NCBI GenBank assembly: GCA_016124675.1
Contig: WGNG01000002.1
Location: forward strand, 219,167 to 283,166
Length of the DNA: 64,000 nucleotides
Origin: Alphaproteobacteria bacterium
Lineage (GTDB): Bacteria; Pseudomonadota; Alphaproteobacteria; Caulobacterales; Maricaulaceae
Direction of reading: 5' to 3'
Positions 63,146 through 64,000 of the stretch are shown piece after piece (within the stretch, counting starts at the first letter, position 1; every line of letters starts with the position of its first letter). Both the position numbers and the translations under genes were made by a program. Under the pieces are notes generated by a model. It searched no databases. It was not told the DNA's origin and worked only from the letters and a program-made list of their open reading frames with translations.

Positions 63146-63763
63146 TCATGTGGCGGCCAGGCGCCATATGCTCGCGACCAGATCCGCCTGCTTCCTGACG
63201 CCGGTCTTGACATAGACCGACCGCAGCTGGGCCCGGACCGTGCCGACGGAGACGCCCTGCGCGGCGGCGATTTCAACGGGCGACAATCCGGACGCCAGCT
63301 TGACCGATATGTCGGCTTCGGCCGGCGAAAGGCCCATCAGACCGGTGAGCTCGTCAGCGGGCATCGGGTCTGACCGGAGGAGGGGACGCAAAGCGATCTG
63401 CGTATGGGTCTCCCCGTTGTCCCAGCCACCTATGCGCCGGCTGACAGCCGCCCATCGTGAATGGGGGGCGATGGCGGCGAGCGTAAACTCAACGATGGTG
63501 CGATATCCGACATCGCTCGCCCCGGCCTTGAGCTCATGCAATTTGCGTTGGCTGACGGGCGTGGCGCCGACCAGGCGCCCCTCCTGCGCGGACAGATAAT
63601 CTCCCGCCGTCAGGATTGCGCGTCCAGCGAGATTGACCGAGCGAAGCTCCAAGGCCTCTGACACGACAAACACGGCCGGGAACGTAAAATGGAGCGCAGC
63701 CAAGGGAGCGCTCAGACAGTCATGAGACTGGACAGGCGCTTCCCGCAGCGTAACAGATTCCAT
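63146..63763 (-). CDS. LuxR-type HTH transcriptional regulator
   Basis: A 205-residue regulator. The C-terminal GerE/LuxR HTH is visible as GLSPAEADISVKLASGLSP and EIAAAQGVSVGTVRAQLRSV, then VYVKTGVRKQADLV. The N-terminal 130 residues look PAS-like (FVVSEALELRSVNLAGRAI) but lack a receiver-domain signature, so it is probably not a response regulator. It could govern the glycan genes nearby; this is inferred from position only. Confidence 0.85.
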   Translation of the reverse strand: MESVTLREAPVQSHDCLSAPLAALHFTFPAVFVVSEALELRSVNLAGRAILTAGDYLSAQEGRLVGATPVSQRKLHELKAGASDVGYRTIVEFTLAAIAPHSRWAAVSRRIGGWDNGETHTQIALRPLLRSDPMPADELTGLMGLSPAEADISVKLASGLSPVEIAAAQGVSVGTVRAQLRSVYVKTGVRKQADLVASIWRLAAT

Positions 63764-63818
63764 TCTGGCCCCCCCGTTTAAGCCGTTTTAACGATATTCA
63801 GGCGCGTTCACCATCGAA

Positions 63819-63827
63819 ATTATAACA
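63819..63827 (-). promoter_or_regulatory. Extended -10 promoter of the LuxR-type gene
   Basis: The minus strand reads TGTTATAAT, a TG-n-TATAAT extended -10, about 55 bases before the ATG. No good -35 is present at 16-18 bases, as is usual for extended -10 promoters. The same TTGTTATAAT occurs in the promoter at 13283. Confidence 0.55.
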
Positions 63828-63864
63828 AAAACGATTTCGCGCAAGGACGAAAAGGAATAAAAAA

Positions 63865-63906
63865 ATGATCGATGACAAGTATAGTGTAGAAAAATACCTA
63901 AAATGA
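63865..63906 (+). CDS. Possible 13-codon leader ORF
   Basis: ATG at 63865 opens MIDDKYSVEKYLK and stops at 63906. AAGGA lies nine bases upstream in a very AT-rich stretch, so it would be well translated if transcribed. It precedes a possible gene start at 63969 and could be a leader peptide; chance occurrence is equally possible. Confidence 0.25.
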   Translation: MIDDKYSVEKYLK

Positions 63907-63968
63907 CATACAAGTTTCACAGATATTCACCAAAACCGTGGATGGCCGCAGGTTGAGGAAATCGCCCA

Positions 63969-64000
63969 ATGAGCCGTGCGCTTCCCGGACCGACCAGGCG
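63969..64000 (+). CDS. Possible start of a gene leaving the window
   Basis: ATG at 63969 follows GAGGAAA and stays open to the window edge (MSRALPGPTR). Only ten codons are visible, so nothing can be said of the product. Composition returns to the GC-rich host style here, after the AT-rich intergenic segment. Confidence 0.35.
   Translation, partial: MSRALPGPTR

Overview
The window is a chromosomal segment of a GC-rich Gram-negative alphaproteobacterium. The gene set (lipid II flippase, KDO cytidylyltransferase and an O-antigen-ligase-like protein, FabA/FabB, GlnD, Coq7, an YbbN-type thioredoxin) and the style of tightly overlapping ATGA gene junctions fit the Caulobacterales/Maricaulales-Hyphomonadales group. 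That placement is an inference from gene content; no rRNA gene is present to confirm it. Coding density is very high, and no stretch above about 300 bases lacks a feature, apart from the leader region at 44362-44638, which holds a structured element. Two tRNA genes are present. No CRISPR array and no recognisable insertion sequence were seen.

Layout. 1-7231 is a surface-sugar region. A plus-strand run (GT2 glycosyltransferase, CMP-sugar synthetase-like protein, 2-hydroxyacid dehydrogenase, SDR, SMP-30 lactonase-like) meets a minus-strand pair of glycosyltransferases, one of which carries a second, GT42/DUF115-like 'NGPSL' domain plus a membrane hairpin and coiled coil. glmS and a sugar aminotransferase (7386-10412) follow, supplying amino sugars. 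10489-15601 holds a D-glutamate pair (dgcA/dgcN), a DUF2975/XRE regulatory pair, and a minus-strand run containing an iron alcohol dehydrogenase, a mntA/hepT toxin-antitoxin module and a thioesterase. 15691-31000 is mostly housekeeping: phhA, thiE, cmk, yebC, kdsB with a phosphatase and an O-antigen-ligase-like gene, serA, fabA/fabB, trpF/trpB.

30964-32486 is a small accessory patch. An AT-richer mrr restriction gene abuts the trpB stop codon where trpA would often lie, followed by a decayed brnT toxin and an intact brnA antitoxin. 32573-53840 returns to core functions: trpS, murJ, glnD, ppk2, an ABC exporter, a GDT1-type cation transporter with a candidate structured leader, an amidase, prolyl-tRNA editing, a thioredoxin-TPR protein, thiD, glpK, coq7, and an ExoD-DsbB fusion.

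54100-62767 is a second surface-glycan region next to a tRNA-Leu gene. It encodes a 1458-residue protein (NGPTL domain, proline-rich linker, two membrane segments, a very long repetitive coiled coil, methyltransferase-like tail), a 970-residue SGNH-GT2-GT31 multidomain protein, and galE. The two NGPS/TL proteins, about 48 kb apart, share both the catalytic-like domain and the layout of a membrane hairpin followed by a coiled coil. Together with the CMP-sugar synthetase-like gene they are the best candidate here for an undescribed membrane-scaffolded glycan system. The window ends with galE, a ribbon-helix-helix protein and a LuxR-type regulator.
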